A stretch of 64,000 nt of DNA from Halobacteria archaeon AArc-dxtr1 (GTDB taxonomy: Archaea; Halobacteriota; Halobacteria; Halobacteriales; Natrialbaceae). The notes below the pieces were generated by a model that worked only from the letters and a program-made list of their open reading frames with translations, made no database searches and had not been told where the DNA came from. Positions 53,331-62,369 of this stretch are shown in pieces (the stretch's first letter is position 1; every line of letters starts with the position of its first letter). The position numbers and the translations under genes were made by a program. Location of the stretch: assembly GCA_025517425.1 (NCBI GenBank), contig JAOPJY010000001.1, positions 978,217 through 1,042,216 on the forward strand, given 5' to 3'.

Positions 53331-54952
53331 GCCTCCTCGACCCCATCAAGGCGAACTGGCGGCTGTTGTTGCTCGTCGTCTTCGTCGGGGTTTCCCTGCT
53401 GGCGCTGTTCATCCCCGGCGGGCTGATGGCCGACGACAGTCCCGTCGAGGGCGAGGAGGAGTCCGCCTGGACCGATGATCCGCTGAATCTCGAGTACGGG
53501 CTCGGTCTGGAAGGCGGAACGCAGATCCGGGCACCGGTAATCGGGATGCACGCCGAGAACATCGAACCGGACGCCGTCGACCGCGAAACCGGTGAGGTCG
53601 ACTGGGATCGGCTCGATGAGATCGAAGACACGCTCGATGAAGAACTTGGTCTCGAGACCGGGGACGCGAGCGTCGACTTCAACGAAGACTCGGGGACGGT
53701 CACGGCGGAGGTGTTCACCGACGAGGTGACCGCAGCCGAGTTCGCGGCGGCGTTACAGGCGGCTGGCGTCGACGTCGACGAGGACGATATCGAGGACGGC
53801 GTCACACAGGAGACCCGCGACCAGATTATCTCAACGATCGATCTGAAGGTCAACCAAGCCGGGCTCGGCGGCGGGCAGGTGACGCAGGCGTCGATGGCCG
53901 GGCAGTACTACATCGTCACCGAGGTGCCCGACATGGAGCCCGACGAACTGCGCGAGTTGCTCTCAGAGCGTGGCGTCGTCGAGGTCGTCGCCTACTATCC
54001 CGACGAGGAGGGCAATCAAACGAACGAGACGGTCCTCGAAACTGACGATATCGCCGACGTCGATCCGCCGACGTACACCGAAGGCCAGGGCTACCAGGTG
54101 CCGGTACAGGTGACCGCAGAGGCGGCGCCGGAGTTCCAGGACGATATGAACGAGATGGGCTTTACCAACGAGGGTCGAGGCATGTGTTCGCTCACCGGTG
54201 ACGGCGAGCAGATCGACTTCGATCACACCGGGGAGGAGTACTGTCTGCTAACCGTCGTCGACGGCGAGGTCGTCGACGCCCACTCGATGGGAGACCTGGC
54301 AGACGGGATGGCCGCCGAGACCTGGGCCGACAATCCGTCGTTCTTCATGGGCGCACAGAACCAACAGCAGGCCCAGTCGCTCTCGATCAACCTCCAGGCC
54401 GGCGAACTGCGCGCCCCCCTCGACTTCGACGAAGGCGATACGATGACCTTAGAGCCGGCGCTGGCTGACCAGTTCAAGCTCTACTCGCTGCTGATCGGTG
54501 GCCTGGCTGTGCTGACGGTCAGCGGAATGGTCTTCATTCGCTACCGCGATCCTCGCGTGGCGCTGCCGATGATCGTGACGGCGATGGCAGAGGTCCTCAT
54601 CTTGCTCGGCTTTGTCGCGCTGATACGAATGCCCCTCGATCTCTCCCACGTCGCCGGATTCATCGCGGTCGTCGGGACGGGGGTGGACGACCTGATCATC
54701 ATCGCCGACGAGGTGATGTCGGAAGGCGACGTCAACTCCGAACGCGTCTTCGAATCGCGGTTCCGGAAGGCGTTCTGGATCATCGGCGCGGCGGCCGCGA
54801 CGACGATCATCGCGATGTCGCCACTGGCGGTGATGCAACTTGGCGATCTGACCGGCTTCGCGATCATCACGATCCTCGGAATTCTGGTCGGAGTGCTCGT
54901 AACCCGGCCGGCCTACGGGGATATCCTTCGACGACTGCTCACAGACAAGTAA
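53327..54952 (+). CDS. secD: Protein-export membrane protein SecD
   Basis: 541 residues. First helix LLLLVVFVGVSLLALFIPGG, SecD motif region LEYGLGLEGGTQIRAPVIGM (D1), a large extracellular P1 domain, then the membrane domain from LKLYSLLIGGLAVLTVSG-like residues through LILLGFVALIRMPLDLSHVAGFIAVVGTGVDDLIIIADE. It uses the ion gradient to pull exported chains. ATG at 53327 overlaps the secF stop. Confidence 0.95.
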   Translation: MSLLDPIKANWRLLLLVVFVGVSLLALFIPGGLMADDSPVEGEEESAWTDDPLNLEYGLGLEGGTQIRAPVIGMHAENIEPDAVDRETGEVDWDRLDEIEDTLDEELGLETGDASVDFNEDSGTVTAEVFTDEVTAAEFAAALQAAGVDVDEDDIEDGVTQETRDQIISTIDLKVNQAGLGGGQVTQASMAGQYYIVTEVPDMEPDELRELLSERGVVEVVAYYPDEEGNQTNETVLETDDIADVDPPTYTEGQGYQVPVQVTAEAAPEFQDDMNEMGFTNEGRGMCSLTGDGEQIDFDHTGEEYCLLTVVDGEVVDAHSMGDLADGMAAETWADNPSFFMGAQNQQQAQSLSINLQAGELRAPLDFDEGDTMTLEPALADQFKLYSLLIGGLAVLTVSGMVFIRYRDPRVALPMIVTAMAEVLILLGFVALIRMPLDLSHVAGFIAVVGTGVDDLIIIADEVMSEGDVNSERVFESRFRKAFWIIGAAAATTIIAMSPLAVMQLGDLTGFAIITILGILVGVLVTRPAYGDILRRLLTDK

Positions 54953-54993
54953 GCCCCACGCGTCTACGTCAGGGCGCAAACCGGCTGGTTCGG

Positions 54994-56082
54994 TCAACAC
55001 CCTCGCGGAGTGCACGACAGGTCGCCGTCGCCCGACGCGAGTTCGTCGGCCGCGGCGTCGATCGCCTCGGAGAGTGCATCCTCGAACTCGCTCTCGGTGA
55101 CGAACTCGAGGGCAGCCGTCTCGACGTCGAGAAACTGCTCACCGGTGACGCGCTCCCAGTCACCGTCGTGGATGGCGCTTGCGACCTCGGCGGTCGCGAC
55201 GGCGGGCGTCCAGGTGGAGGTACCGACGACGGCATCTTCGTACACCGCGTCGACGGCGGAGCCGTCGGGACCCGTCGCGATCGCGAACCGGCCGTGTTCG
55301 GCGGCGGCCTCGACGATCTGCGTGGCCCCCGGCTCGGAATCGGCGTAGACGAGATCGGCGCCATCATCGTACTGTTCGGTGGCCGTCTCGCGGTATCCCC
55401 ACGAGAAGCCGTCGTCGTATCCGGTGAGAACGTCGACGTCCGCGTTCGCCCACGCGACGCCCTCGACGTACGATTCCTGGATCGCGAGTGTCGCATCGTT
55501 CTCGCTGGCCCCGACGAAGCCAACGGTCGACTCGTCGGGGTCAGTAGCACTGTCCCCGTGCTCGACGGACCCTGTCGTCAGTGTGCCAGCGGCGACGCCG
55601 GCCAGAAACGCCATCTCGGTTCGGGCGGGGATCCAGCTGGAGACGGTTTCGCGGTCGACCGGCGTGCCGGAAACGAGCAGCCACCGCTGCTCCGGATAGT
55701 CGTCTGCAACCGCCCCGAGAGAGTCGGCGTGGCCATCGCCGACGAGTACGACGAGGTCGGGGTCGTCGGCCGCGAGGTCCTCCTGTGTGCGTCGGTAGCC
55801 GTCGTCCTCGGCGTCGTCGACTGTGACGATTTCGGGGTCGAATCCGCGGTCGTCACCGGCGTCGGCCAATCCGTCGCGGGCCGCCTCGCGGAGGTGATCG
55901 TCCGGACTGGCCGGGTCGACTGCGATAGACACAGAGAGCGTCGACCCGTCGGAACTCGAGAGGCAGCCGGCAGTGATCGCACAACCGAGACCGGCGCCCG
56001 CCGCGAGAACCGAGCGCCGGGACGCAGTTTCGCCACCAGTCTCTCGACCAGTGAACTGGTCGCATCGATGTGTTCCACCCAT
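54994..56082 (-). CDS. BMP-family (basic membrane lipoprotein) solute-binding lipoprotein
   Basis: 362 residues. N-terminus GGETASRRSVLAAGAGLGCAITAGC is a Tat signal with lipobox Cys. The mature part (SVSIAVDPASPDDHLREAARDGL, DDGYRRTQEDLAADDPDLVVLVGDGH, STVGFVGASENDATLAIQESYVEGV) has the periplasmic-binding-like fold of BMP/PnrA proteins, which bind nucleosides for ABC import. No ABC permease or ATPase gene is adjacent. It converges on secD and is followed by rnhB. ATG at 56082 drops nine codons. Confidence 0.8.
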   Translation of the reverse strand: MGGTHRCDQFTGRETGGETASRRSVLAAGAGLGCAITAGCLSSSDGSTLSVSIAVDPASPDDHLREAARDGLADAGDDRGFDPEIVTVDDAEDDGYRRTQEDLAADDPDLVVLVGDGHADSLGAVADDYPEQRWLLVSGTPVDRETVSSWIPARTEMAFLAGVAAGTLTTGSVEHGDSATDPDESTVGFVGASENDATLAIQESYVEGVAWANADVDVLTGYDDGFSWGYRETATEQYDDGADLVYADSEPGATQIVEAAAEHGRFAIATGPDGSAVDAVYEDAVVGTSTWTPAVATAEVASAIHDGDWERVTGEQFLDVETAALEFVTESEFEDALSEAIDAAADELASGDGDLSCTPRGC

Positions 56083-56152
56083 TGTAAAAAAATCAACACA
56101 TGAACGCACATAACTGTTCCGCAGCCATCAGATTCGACAGTACACGAGTCAG

Positions 56153-56848
56153 TTAAAACTGGTCGAGTCCCACTTGCTGGGCCGCCGCCAGCGCATCTGC
56201 ACATGTCGACCACGATTCGCGGGCGAACGGCGGTAGGTCGCCGCGGTCGGCAACGTATGCGGCGAGAAACGCCCGAGTCGCAGGATCGCTGGGATAGCCG
56301 CTGCCGATCTCGTCGTAGCCCTCGCAGGCCGCGGCGAGCGCGTCGACGTGGGCGTCCCGAGCGACTTTCGCGATCACGCTCGCGGCGCCGACCAGCGCCG
56401 AATCGTCGTCGGCACCGTGGCGGGCGTCGACGTCGCAGGCGTCGCCGGCGATGGAACAGGCCTCGGCGACTCGACGGGCGAACCGCTCCGCGTCGATGTC
56501 GCAGGCGTCACAGAGGACGGTGGTGCCGTCTGGCGTCGACGCGGCAGATTCCCCGCCGTCGACCCCCGCAGCGTCCTCGATTGCCCGGGCGTGGGCCTCG
56601 ACGGTGAGCGTGTTCATGTCGGTCGTGGGGTCGTCGATTCGTGCGGGGGTGATCTCGGCGACACCGACGTCGATCCGGTCGTCCTCGCGGAGCGCGGCGG
56701 CGAGTTCCTCCCGCCGAGCCGGCGAGAGACGCTTCGAATCCGCGATCCCCTCCGGCAGCATTGCGGGCTCTGGAACCCGGACGGCAGCCGCGAACATCGA
56801 TCCGAGGGCCGGCCCCTTCCCGGCCTCGTCGACCCCGAACTGGTACAT
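56153..56848 (-). CDS. rnhB: Ribonuclease HII
   Basis: 231 residues. FGVDEAGKGPALGSM carries the DEG active-site pair, GIADSKRLSPARREEL, ARHGADDDSALVGAASVIAKVARDAHVD and DEIGSGYPSDPATRAFL the later catalytic acids and substrate loop. It cuts RNA-DNA hybrids, such as Okazaki primers. Slightly acidic insertions (residues 95-105) are haloarchaeal. Confidence 0.94.
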   Translation of the reverse strand: MYQFGVDEAGKGPALGSMFAAAVRVPEPAMLPEGIADSKRLSPARREELAAALREDDRIDVGVAEITPARIDDPTTDMNTLTVEAHARAIEDAAGVDGGESAASTPDGTTVLCDACDIDAERFARRVAEACSIAGDACDVDARHGADDDSALVGAASVIAKVARDAHVDALAAACEGYDEIGSGYPSDPATRAFLAAYVADRGDLPPFARESWSTCADALAAAQQVGLDQF

Positions 56849-56884
56849 GGGTGGGCGTCTGCCGGGAACAGATTAGGTGTTTTG

Positions 56885-57274
56885 CTACGACTGGCGATCG
56901 CGCTCGATTTCGGCGGCTTGCTCTTGGATCTCCTCGAGCGCTTGCTCCTGCTCGCCGCGGGCGAGGCCACCAGATTCGACGTGTCGGCCCCCGTACTGCC
57001 AGGACGGAATCGCGTCCCAGACCGAGGTATCGTCGGCATCGGGATCATCGGCGGTCGCCCTATCCTGGTCGCGGTCGGTTGCTGGTTCGGGCTGTGTTGA
57101 TTCCCCGTTGCGAGAAATCCGTACAATCAGGGCGACGAGTGTGAGCACCGCGAACACAGCAAAGGCGAGGACGAGCGTGGCCCTCACGCCGAGCAGGGAG
57201 CCGACGGCGGCGCCGAGAAGTGAAAAAGCGGCCCCCGTCGCGAGCGCACCGTTCAGCCGTGACGGGTGTCCCAT
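56885..57274 (-). CDS. Small membrane protein (DUF7322-like)
   Basis: 129 residues. Two hydrophobic segments (LATGAAFSLLGAAVGSLLG and ATLVLAFAVFAVLTLVALIV) are followed by an acidic arm and a conserved-looking tail WDAIPSWQYGGRHVESGGLARGEQEQALEEIQEQAAEI with a helix. The DUF assignment is from memory of the tail and is uncertain. ATG 57274 (MGHPSRL) drops three residues of the alternative start. It is 36 bases downstream of the rnhB start. Confidence 0.6.
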   Translation of the reverse strand: MGHPSRLNGALATGAAFSLLGAAVGSLLGVRATLVLAFAVFAVLTLVALIVRISRNGESTQPEPATDRDQDRATADDPDADDTSVWDAIPSWQYGGRHVESGGLARGEQEQALEEIQEQAAEIERDRQS

Positions 57275-57366
57275 ACGACGCACAACGGATCGATCCCCGT
57301 AATATGTTGTGATAGTGCCACCTATGCGTCACGGGTGCCGTTGATTTTAGGCGCGGGAGGAGGTCA

Positions 57367-57459
57367 ATGTCTGTATCGCTCCTTCGGTTCGTCGCCCGTT
57401 TCATGCCGGTTGTAGGCAGCAGGAGGGTTAATGAACACTGCTGCCGAACATCAACCTGA
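57367..57459 (+). CDS. Candidate 30-residue upstream ORF coupled to the stress protein
   Basis: A strong Shine-Dalgarno string GGAGGAGGTC (57356-57365) stands just before ATG 57367, and the 30-codon frame (MSVSLLRFVARFMPVVGSRR then NEHCCRTST) ends in TGA at 57457-57459, overlapping the next ATG as TGATG. In a genome where most transcripts look leaderless, such an SD plus stop-start overlap is notable. The peptide is hydrophobic/basic and unrecognised; it may serve translation of the downstream gene rather than a product function. Confidence 0.35.
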   Translation: MSVSLLRFVARFMPVVGSRRVNEHCCRTST

Positions 57460-58295
57460 TGACCGATCCCGAAACCGAGGGGAGTCTACTCGTTCCCATC
57501 GCGAACCCGGAAACGGTCGACCGATTGCTTGATACCGCCATCGACATCGCTCGCGAACGGTCGGTTCCGATCGTCGCCGTTCACGTCGTGGAGGTCCCTC
57601 CCCAAATTCCGTTGAGCCAGGGCGACCAACTCGTTACGAACGAAACGAACCGCTTGCTCGAGTACGTTTCCGAGCGGGCGGAAGACGACGGCATCGAGAT
57701 CGAAACGCGAACGCGGTTCGCCCGCGATACGGCGACGGGGATCGTTGGCGCCGTCAACGTCTACGACGCGGCGGCACTTCTCATGGGATGGCGAGGTCGT
57801 CCCCGACGACGCGACGTGATTCTGGGAAGCTTTCTGGACCGCGTTCTCGGAGAAGCACCGTGTGACGTCTACGTCAAACGGATCAAGCTACCGACGTCGT
57901 CGATCGACTCGATCTTGGTTCCGATCGCAGGCGGCCCGCACGACGAACTCGCGACGAAGCTGGCGGGGACGATCGCCACGGCTCACGACGCCGAAATCGT
58001 CCTCTTGCACGTCGAACACCCCGACGTCAACGAGAAGGCACACGAGGATCACGCGAATCTCCTTCGGGAGCGACGCGAGAAGCTCTCCAGCGAGCACTCT
58101 GTGGACGAAACGATCATCGAGAGCGACAACGTCGCCGGTGCGATTACCGACGAAACCACCCATCACGACCTCACAATACTGGGCGCAACGCGAGATCCGT
58201 TTCTCAAACGAAAACTGGTCGGCTCCGTCGCACAGGGAGTTGGGCGTTCGGCGGGGAGTTCGGTCATCGTGACTCGGAGCGATCAAGAAGAGTAG
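57459..58295 (+). CDS. Tandem universal stress protein (two UspA domains)
   Basis: 278 residues, two UspA halves. First (residues 1-145): SLLVPIANPETVDRLLDTAIDIARERSVPIVAVHVVEVPP. Second (about 150-278): SILVPIAGGPHDELATKLAGTIATAHDAEIVLLHVEHPDV and LTILGATRDPFLKRKLVGSVAQG, whose Gly-rich end matches the ATP-binding G-2x-G-9x-G(S/T) pattern loosely. Stress-related nucleotide-binding protein. It follows the small SD-driven frame with TGATG overlap. Confidence 0.85.
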   Translation: MTDPETEGSLLVPIANPETVDRLLDTAIDIARERSVPIVAVHVVEVPPQIPLSQGDQLVTNETNRLLEYVSERAEDDGIEIETRTRFARDTATGIVGAVNVYDAAALLMGWRGRPRRRDVILGSFLDRVLGEAPCDVYVKRIKLPTSSIDSILVPIAGGPHDELATKLAGTIATAHDAEIVLLHVEHPDVNEKAHEDHANLLRERREKLSSEHSVDETIIESDNVAGAITDETTHHDLTILGATRDPFLKRKLVGSVAQGVGRSAGSSVIVTRSDQEE

Positions 58296-58395
58296 TGAAC
58301 CGACGGGCCACCGCTCGCCCCTGATCGGCACCGAACAGAACGACACGCGATGGCCACCACGATGTTGGCGCTGTTTCACCACCAAATGTGGATCG

Positions 58396-59787
58396 TCAGC
58401 GTGGCTCGTCCCGGAAGTAATCCTCGACCTCGAACGGCTCGGACTCGCCTTCGACGCCGGTCACGTCGAGCGCGGTCACCTCGGCGCCGACGCCGAGCAG
58501 CCCGGCGAGACTCGGCTCGGTACGGCCGCCGTCGCCGCTTATCAGCTCCTTCACGTAGAGACCGCCCTCGCCGTGGAGACTGACGACAGCCGTCGTCTCG
58601 CCGCTAAGTTCGCCGTCGATCTCGTAGACGGTGCGCTCGCGGGTGAGGCCGGCACGCCGGTGGTCGACGCGCTCGGGCGTGTACTGCTCGAGCGTAGTGC
58701 CGTCGAGTTCGGCGAGGGCTGCCTCGAAGTCGGCTTCCGAGATCGGTTCGTCGAAGGTAACGTCGGCCCGATAGCGCTTGCTCGCGTCGAGTTCCTTGAC
58801 GCGTTCGACCATCTCGTAGGTCGCGAGCCGCAGCCCTGAGACGTCGACGGCACCGCCGGCTGCCTCGTTGATCTCTCGTTCGAGCGTTTCGACGTCGGGA
58901 TCGCGGAATCGGGGGCGCTTCACTTCGAGGACGAACGGCCGCCCCTCCTCGAGCATCAGAGCGTCGACGTCCTCCCTGCCGGCGCCGTGGAAGGTTCCCT
59001 CGTCCCCGTCCATCGCCTCGACGACGTGCGGGCGGACGACCTGTTCGACGCTCGTGTCGTACATGTACCCCGAACCGCCACAGTAGTCACAGGGCTCCTC
59101 GCCGGAGTCGGCAAGCTGGACGCCGCTGCCGCCACACTCCCGGCAGGGCCACTCCGTCTGGGGGATGTCCCGCTCGAGTTTGCGGTAGCGTCCGTAGACG
59201 AACGCCGGGTTGACCTGGATGTCGACGGCGTGGCTCGTCACAGACGGCTGTGCGTCGTCTGACGCCTCGACGGTGGCGTCTTCGGCACCACCGGCGTCGA
59301 GCAGTTCGAACGGGTCGAATGCGTCGAGGTCGATGACCGCGAGCACGTCCGGGCGATCGAAATCAACCTCGGCGCCGGTTGCGGCGCCGACGCGGCGACC
59401 TACCTCGCGGTTCATCTCGCGGCTCATCGACTCGCCGGCGTCGGGATCGAGTGTGGCGTCTTCCCTGAGCAGTTCCTCGTTCTCCTCGATCAGGGGCGGG
59501 ACGCGAGTGCCGACCTGGTAGGTCGAAAAGGAGATCCCCTCGAGTTCGTCGACGACGGTGGCAGCGATCGCATCGAACGTCGCACAGTACCCCTCACAGA
59601 CCCAGCAGTCGGCCGGCGCGACCGTCTTGAAGTCGGCGTCGTCTTCAAGCGCGATGGTCGTCCGGAGCGCCCGACCGCGCTCGGCGTTTGTCAGCCCGAA
59701 GCTGCGGGCGGCAAAGGGGCGGCCCAGGCAGGAGTCGCAAACGGGGCCGGTAGCCGCCAGCCGGCGGGCGTCGTCCGTGATCGTCAT
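58396..59787 (-). CDS. pus10: tRNA pseudouridine synthase Pus10
   Basis: 463 residues. N-terminal zinc-binding part GPVCDSCLGRPFAARSFGLTN ... CWVCEGYC, a THUMP-like middle region, a zinc ribbon CRECGGSGVQLADSGEEPCDYCGGSGYM (residues 232-260) and the catalytic domain with FHGAGREDVDALMLEEGRPFVLEVKRPRF (catalytic Asp in GREDVD). Archaeal Pus10 makes pseudouridine-54 and -55 in the tRNA T loop. ATG at 59787 begins MTITDDARRL. TrmY, which methylates pseudouridine-54, is 3 kb away. Confidence 0.94.
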   Translation of the reverse strand: MTITDDARRLAATGPVCDSCLGRPFAARSFGLTNAERGRALRTTIALEDDADFKTVAPADCWVCEGYCATFDAIAATVVDELEGISFSTYQVGTRVPPLIEENEELLREDATLDPDAGESMSREMNREVGRRVGAATGAEVDFDRPDVLAVIDLDAFDPFELLDAGGAEDATVEASDDAQPSVTSHAVDIQVNPAFVYGRYRKLERDIPQTEWPCRECGGSGVQLADSGEEPCDYCGGSGYMYDTSVEQVVRPHVVEAMDGDEGTFHGAGREDVDALMLEEGRPFVLEVKRPRFRDPDVETLEREINEAAGGAVDVSGLRLATYEMVERVKELDASKRYRADVTFDEPISEADFEAALAELDGTTLEQYTPERVDHRRAGLTRERTVYEIDGELSGETTAVVSLHGEGGLYVKELISGDGGRTEPSLAGLLGVGAEVTALDVTGVEGESEPFEVEDYFRDEPR

Positions 59788-59923
59788 GTCCGGAACGTCG
59801 GAGGGAGACGGTAACACGCTTTCCCTTCGGCGCGGGTATCTGACGAACTGAGCTGTCCGAGTAGCAGCGGCCTGTACAGCCTTCCCACGGGTTAAAATAC
59901 GTTCCAGCCATATCCCGTTGTGT

Positions 59924-61057
59924 ATGGACGAGTCGCAGCTCGACCGCCGGCAGTTTCTGACACTTGCGACGGCCGGTGCAGCGGGCGCGATCGCGGGGTG
60001 TACTGAGCCGCGAGCAGATCGGTCTATCGGGGGCAGCTCCTCGACGAACCCCGATATCGATCCCGAAAACCTCGCCGACGGCTCCGCGTTTACCGACGTC
60101 TACGACGCCGTCATCGATTCGGTCGCTCAGCTTCGCGTCTTCGGTATCGACGATCCGATGACCGGTGAGGAAGGGCAGGGCCAGGGGTCGGGCTTCCTGC
60201 TGGGCGACCATCTGGTGACGAACGACCACGTCATCGCGGACGGGACGGACGTAGACGTCCAGTACACGACGGGCGACTGGACAGGAACGAGCCTGGTCGG
60301 CCGGGATTTCTACAGCGATCTGGCCGTGCTCGAAGTCGACGACGTTCCCGACGAAGCGGAGCCGCTCTCGCTGACGGAGACACAGCCCGTCCCCGGCCAG
60401 CAAGTGGTCGCCGTCGGCAACCCCTTCGGGCTCGAAGGATCGATCTCGACCGGCGTCGTCAGCGGCGTCAACCGCTCGGTGCCGATGCCCCAGCGAAACT
60501 TCTCGCTCCCGAACGCCGTCCAGACCGATGCCGCGTTGAATCCCGGCAACAGCGGCGGTCCGCTGGTCGATCTAGAGGGCGAGGTCGTCGGCGTGGTCAA
60601 CGCCGGTGGCGGCGTCAACATCGGCTTTGCAATCTCGGCGGCGCTGACGAGCCGTGTCGTCCCGGCACTCATCGAGGACGGCGAGTTCGAGCACTCTTAT
60701 CTGGGGATCGGACTCGACAGCGTCGATCGAGTGGTCGCCGCGGAGAACGATCTTCCCGAAGCAACCGGCGTCATCGTCGTCACCACCGAGCCCGATGGCC
60801 CGTCTGATGGGGTGCTCGAGGAAAGCGACGGGGTCACCAGCAGCAACGGCGAGGAGATTCCCGTCGGGGGGGACGTCATCGTTACCATCGACAACACACC
60901 GATCCCGGACCGCCACGCACTGGGAACCCACCTGGCGCTTGAGACGGATCCGGGCGATCAGATTGTGGTGACGGTGTTGCGAAACGGCTCGGAGACGGAC
61001 GTCGAACTGACGCTTGGCTCGCGGCCGCCACCGACGCAGTCGGGTTGGAGCCCATAG
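59924..61057 (+). CDS. Tat-exported HtrA/DegP-type serine protease
   Basis: 377 residues. MDESQLDRRQFLTLATAGAAGAIAGC gives a Tat signal and lipobox Cys. The trypsin-like core has GDHLVTNDHVIADGTDVDV (catalytic His), FYSDLAVLEVDDV (Asp) and ALNPGNSGGPLVDLEGEVVG (Ser); a PDZ-like end follows (VIVVTTEPDGPSDGVLEESDGVTSSNGEEIPVGGDVIV). It degrades or chaperones damaged exported proteins. ATG at 59924 begins the signal exactly. Confidence 0.9.
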   Translation: MDESQLDRRQFLTLATAGAAGAIAGCTEPRADRSIGGSSSTNPDIDPENLADGSAFTDVYDAVIDSVAQLRVFGIDDPMTGEEGQGQGSGFLLGDHLVTNDHVIADGTDVDVQYTTGDWTGTSLVGRDFYSDLAVLEVDDVPDEAEPLSLTETQPVPGQQVVAVGNPFGLEGSISTGVVSGVNRSVPMPQRNFSLPNAVQTDAALNPGNSGGPLVDLEGEVVGVVNAGGGVNIGFAISAALTSRVVPALIEDGEFEHSYLGIGLDSVDRVVAAENDLPEATGVIVVTTEPDGPSDGVLEESDGVTSSNGEEIPVGGDVIVTIDNTPIPDRHALGTHLALETDPGDQIVVTVLRNGSETDVELTLGSRPPPTQSGWSP

Positions 61058-61164
61058 CCAGCCAAGAATTGGGTTCGTCTGCGCAGTAATAACCGACTAC
61101 TGATCAATTGCGGTGAGATTCTCCAGCCAGGGACGGTCAGGATCGGACTATCGTCGTCTGCGTT

Positions 61165-61206
61165 CCATCTCGTAACTGCATCTGTCCACCTCGTAACTGC
61201 GTCTGT
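61165..61206. repeat. 21-nt tandem direct repeat upstream of the small gene pair
   Basis: Two adjacent 21-nt units, 61165-61185 and 61186-61206, share 19 of 21 bases around CTCGTAACTGC-TCTGT. A unit of two helical turns ahead of a promoter is the typical layout of an operator. It lies 70 bases before ATG 61276. The rest of the 218-base gap is plain. Confidence 0.5.
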
Positions 61207-61275
61207 GTAGGTCCTCGATAACAATAGTCGAATACGGTCTCGTACGGGTAGGCACCGGACCACGGCCACGTACCC

Positions 61276-61464
61276 ATGAACGACGACTCACCGACGCCCA
61301 ACGAGAGCAACGGTCGAAAACGACCCCTCGAACGCCGATCCGCGAGAGACGACGAACCGGACGAGTGGCTGGTGGTTCCAGCCAGCGCAACCGAGCACGA
61401 ACGGCAGACGAACTGGATCGCGGCCGACGAGTCCACGTTCGTCGACCTCGGGTCGGCACGATGA
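61276..61464 (+). CDS. DUF7511-like small protein
   Basis: 62 residues. EPDEWLVVPASATEHERQTNWIAADESTFVDLGSAR has the small haloarchaeal pattern 'x-D-x-W.vvP....E..t.Wi.Ad..sfv.L...R' that I recall as DUF7511. No catalytic site. It overlaps the next gene by 4 bases (ATGA). Confidence 0.65.
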   Translation: MNDDSPTPNESNGRKRPLERRSARDDEPDEWLVVPASATEHERQTNWIAADESTFVDLGSAR

Positions 61465-61655
61465 CGCTGACAAGGCTCATCACTGCGACGGGGTTCTGGG
61501 TGGGCGCACTCCTGCCGCTGGTCTACCTGCCGGTGTTCGTCGCGGGCATCGACTCGGCAACCCGGTTCTCGATGCTACTCGCACTATTGCTGGTCAACGT
61601 GCTCGCGCTGATCGTCGGCCACGAGTATCCCGAGACGCGGTCGGCGCGACAGTAG
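61461..61655 (+). CDS. Two-helix small membrane protein, partner of the DUF7511-like gene
   Basis: 64 residues with two hydrophobic stretches (LITATGFWVGALLPLVYLPVFVAG and FSMLLALLLVNVLALIVGHEYP). ATG at 61461 overlaps the preceding stop, so the two are translationally coupled. Family not recognised with certainty. Confidence 0.65.
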   Translation: MTLTRLITATGFWVGALLPLVYLPVFVAGIDSATRFSMLLALLLVNVLALIVGHEYPETRSARQ

Positions 61656-61706
61656 TGCAAAAGGGGTGGTCGCCGGTGTGGCGTCAGAACCACGACGCAC
61701 TGTCGG

Positions 61707-61982
61707 TCACGTCGGTGACGTGTCGTCGACGCGTCTGACGATGGTGTCGATATCGGAGTAGGCGATGCTCCCGGCGCCGAGTGGCCGCTCGTCGAGTTCG
61801 AGGTAATTGGGCCCCGACTCCTGGGTTCGCAGGCCCGTAACCTCTCCTTCGACGACGGTCCGGTCGTCAGCTGCAGTCGCCTCCGAACGGACTTTGACGA
61901 TATCGCCATACTCGACGAACTCCGCGATCAACTCGCCAGCTTCGGCCTCGTCGGCCTTCGGCGGAACGGTGAGTTCGGTCAC
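61707..61982 (-). CDS. Haloarchaeal small conserved protein
   Basis: 91 residues. An OB-like pattern: IVKVRSEATAADDRTVVEGEVTGLRTQESGPNYLELDERPLGAGSIAYSDIDTIVRRV; start at 61982 and stop overlap the zinc-finger gene by 4 bases. No family recognised with certainty. The acidic beta-rich composition fits haloarchaeal soluble proteins. Confidence 0.65.
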   Translation of the reverse strand: MTELTVPPKADEAEAGELIAEFVEYGDIVKVRSEATAADDRTVVEGEVTGLRTQESGPNYLELDERPLGAGSIAYSDIDTIVRRVDDTSPT

Positions 61983-62161
61983 GAGTCCCAGGTCTGTGCC
62001 CGCGGCGTCTCACAGGAGTCACAGAGGACCGCTCGATTCCCCTTGTACGTACCGCGTTCCAACTGGCCACCCTCACAGTCGGGACAGGGGCGACCCGCGA
62101 GTACGGTGAGGACGCTGGCCCCGTCGTGATCAATCTGGACAGCTGATTGGTGTGTCGCCAT
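61979..62161 (-). CDS. Small zinc-finger protein (HVO_A0556-like)
   Basis: 60 residues. VLTVLAGRPCPDCEGGQLERGTYKGNRAVLCDSCETPRAQTW has two Cys-x2-Cys knuckles and a TYK.N.A..C.sC.tP core typical of a haloarchaeal zinc-finger family. It precedes and overlaps the neighbouring gene, so the two are one unit. ATG at 62161 is chosen; an ATG at 62167 would add two residues. Confidence 0.7.
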   Translation of the reverse strand: MATHQSAVQIDHDGASVLTVLAGRPCPDCEGGQLERGTYKGNRAVLCDSCETPRAQTWDS

Positions 62162-62369
62162 ACCCATTCTGGCGCCCGTCCGCCGGGTAGGAGTTGGCCA
62201 TGCACCTGCAACCCCTCTGGGTCGGGGAGTCGATTGCGGCGACCGACCAGGCCGGTGCAGTCATGCGGTTCCAGCCGTGTGAGAGAGATGAGTATGACAA
62301 TACTAACCACGATCGTGCTCGCAAACGGAGTCGAAGCGGCTATCCTGCTCGGGCAAAAACCGGCGACCG

